Positions 6,226 to 7,322 of a stretch of DNA of 7,322 nucleotides are shown here, piece by piece. The notes beneath the pieces are model-generated. The model ran no database searches and was not told where the DNA came from. It saw only the letters and a list, made by a program, of their open reading frames with translations. The stretch covers positions 1 through 7,322 of the forward strand of contig JACPFE010000394.1 in NCBI GenBank assembly GCA_016183145.1, given 5' to 3'. Source of the DNA: Deltaproteobacteria bacterium (GTDB lineage Bacteria; Desulfobacterota; Binatia; UBA9968). A program made the translations under genes and the position numbers. Every line of letters begins with the position of its first letter. Positions within the stretch are counted from its first letter, which is position 1.

Positions 6226-6242
6226 CCCGCCCTTTGGGCGGG
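6226..6242. other. perfect GC-rich hairpin
   Basis: CCCGCCC-TTT-GGGCGGG is a perfect 7-bp stem with a 3-nt loop, in the gap between the CorC-like gene and the TSUP gene. On the minus strand it lies about 95 nt after the CorC-like stop and is followed by GCATCC, not a T-run, so it is not a textbook intrinsic terminator. It may be a terminator-like barrier, an mRNA-stabilising stem or a single REP-type palindrome. Confidence 0.6.
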
Positions 6243-6337
6243 AAAATTTACTCGGCTACCTGTAAAATAGCGTTTTTTCGTTCTGGAAAGGGAAGTTCGG
6301 CCGAAACGTTGTTGACAATTATGGCAAGCGTCATGTC

Positions 6338-7322
6338 TTAGATGCCGGGCTCGGTTTTTTTCTGTGCCGACGAGACCAGCACCTTGTCGATGCGCTTGCC
6401 GTCCATATCGACGACCTCGAAGCGCAAATCATTCCATTCAAAATGTTCCGATACCGATGGCACGCTCCCTATCCGGGTAAAAATAAAACCGCCCAAGGTC
6501 TGAAAGGCGTCTTTCTTCTCACCCGGAAGACTCTCAAGGTGGAAAATTTCCTTAAACTCCTCGATCGATAGCATGCCGTCGAGTAACCAAGAGCCATCCT
6601 TCCGCTGCACGGCCTTGGGCTCTACCGGACTATTGCCGGAGGGCATGTCACCCGCGATCGCTTCAAGAATATCGTGATGGGTTAGCAACCCCTCGATGCC
6701 GCCATATTCGTCAACGACTAACACAATGTGGCTCCCGGATTGTTTTATATGGTCCAATACCTGCAGCGCCGTCATGCTCCTCGGCACAAACGCAGGCTGT
6801 TGCATTAAGGCTTGGAGACCGATTTTTTTTTCCGACAGCGTGCTGGACAACAGGTCTTTGGCCTGAACCACGCCGACTACATTATCGAGGCTCTCTATGC
6901 AAACTGGAAAACGAGAGTGGCCGCTTTGAGCGATCTTGGCGCTAATCTGCTCGATGGAATCGCTGACATCAAACCAGACGATTTGAGTTCGAGGTGTCAT
7001 CAACGACCGGGCGCTCTTGTCGCCAAATTGAAACACCGCCTCAACCATGTCTTGCTCCGATTCCTCGAATACGCCGGCCTCCGTACCCTGCCGAACCAAC
7101 GTTCTGATCTCTTCTTCCGTGACCGAAGTTTGTTCGTCAAATCGTTTGCCGAAAAGCCGAAACACTAAGTCGGTGGAGAAGCTCAAAAGATGAACCGCGG
7201 GAGCGCAGACTTTGAGAAGCCAACGCATCGGCGGCGCCATGAACATGGCGATTGATTCGGGATGGCCTAATGCCAAACGCTTAGGAACGAGTTCGCCGAT
7301 GATTACCGAGAAATAGGTGATT
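6338..7322 (-). CDS. CorC/HlyC-type CNNM-CBS protein, 5' end beyond the right edge
   Basis: These are the C-terminal 327 residues of a membrane protein of the CorC/HlyC (CNNM) family, linked in various members to magnesium or cobalt efflux. The frame stays open to the right edge, so the N-terminus is missing; an in-frame TTG at 7276 is a leucine codon, not the start. Visible parts, numbered from the edge, are as follows. The end of the CNNM (DUF21) membrane domain includes GELVPKRLALGHPE (9-22). An acidic helical linker follows (about 67-100). Then come a CBS pair, beginning at MTPR (108-111) with DEYGG (204-208) in the second repeat, and a C-terminal CorC/HlyC domain (about 240-316). A run of nine A residues on the coding strand (6831-6823) encodes Glu-Lys-Lys without breaking the frame. 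No functional link to the oxyanion genes is evident. Confidence 0.95.
   Translation of the reverse strand, partial: ITYFSVIIGELVPKRLALGHPESIAMFMAPPMRWLLKVCAPAVHLLSFSTDLVFRLFGKRFDEQTSVTEEEIRTLVRQGTEAGVFEESEQDMVEAVFQFGDKSARSLMTPRTQIVWFDVSDSIEQISAKIAQSGHSRFPVCIESLDNVVGVVQAKDLLSSTLSEKKIGLQALMQQPAFVPRSMTALQVLDHIKQSGSHIVLVVDEYGGIEGLLTHHDILEAIAGDMPSGNSPVEPKAVQRKDGSWLLDGMLSIEEFKEIFHLESLPGEKKDAFQTLGGFIFTRIGSVPSVSEHFEWNDLRFEVVDMDGKRIDKVLVSSAQKKTEPGI

Overview
The window reads like a chromosomal segment of a Gram-negative bacterium. The signs are a membrane-anchored or exported c-type cytochrome of the ethylbenzene-dehydrogenase-related kind, long-chain ChrA, TSUP permeases, a CorC/HlyC protein and E. 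coli-like promoter hexamers. Base composition looks moderately GC-rich. I cannot assign a genus; a proteobacterium or a similar Gram-negative lineage is plausible. All six convincing genes plus the left-edge gene lie on the minus strand, so transcription runs right to left. No RNA gene, transposase, integrase or CRISPR array is visible.

Layout from the right edge in the direction of transcription: (1) the C-terminal 327 residues of a CorC/HlyC-type CNNM/CBS protein (6338-7322, 5' end outside the window). (2) A 188-bp gap with a perfect GC hairpin. (3) A 245-residue TauE/SafE (TSUP) permease (5412-6149). (4) A 252-bp gap holding the control region of the next gene. (5) A 452-residue cytochrome-like protein with an ethylbenzene-dehydrogenase-related domain, one canonical CXXCH and one odd CX3CH motif (3801-5159). 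(6) A 115-bp gap with a promoter and operators. (7) A tight three-gene operon: a second TSUP permease (2954-3685), a PadR-family repressor (2618-2947) and the chromate transporter ChrA (1373-2605). (8) A 257-bp gap carrying a duplicated copy of the chrA 3' end. (9) The first 371 codons of an MFS permease (1-1115) that runs off the left edge.

The central observation is a shared 15-bp palindrome, TATCG-N5-CGATA. It occurs perfectly once upstream of the cytochrome gene and once upstream of the permease-padR-chrA operon, where a second one-mismatch copy overlaps it. At the operon the palindrome sits just downstream of a good promoter (TTGACC-N18-TATAGA), where a repressor would block initiation. 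The simplest reading is that the operon-encoded PadR protein controls both units. That would tie a periplasmic or membrane-anchored redox protein, a TSUP anion permease and a CHR anion transporter into one small regulon. Known substrates of these transporter families (sulfite, sulfonates, sulfate, chromate) suggest oxyanion export or detoxification, but the substrate and the role of the cytochrome are inference.
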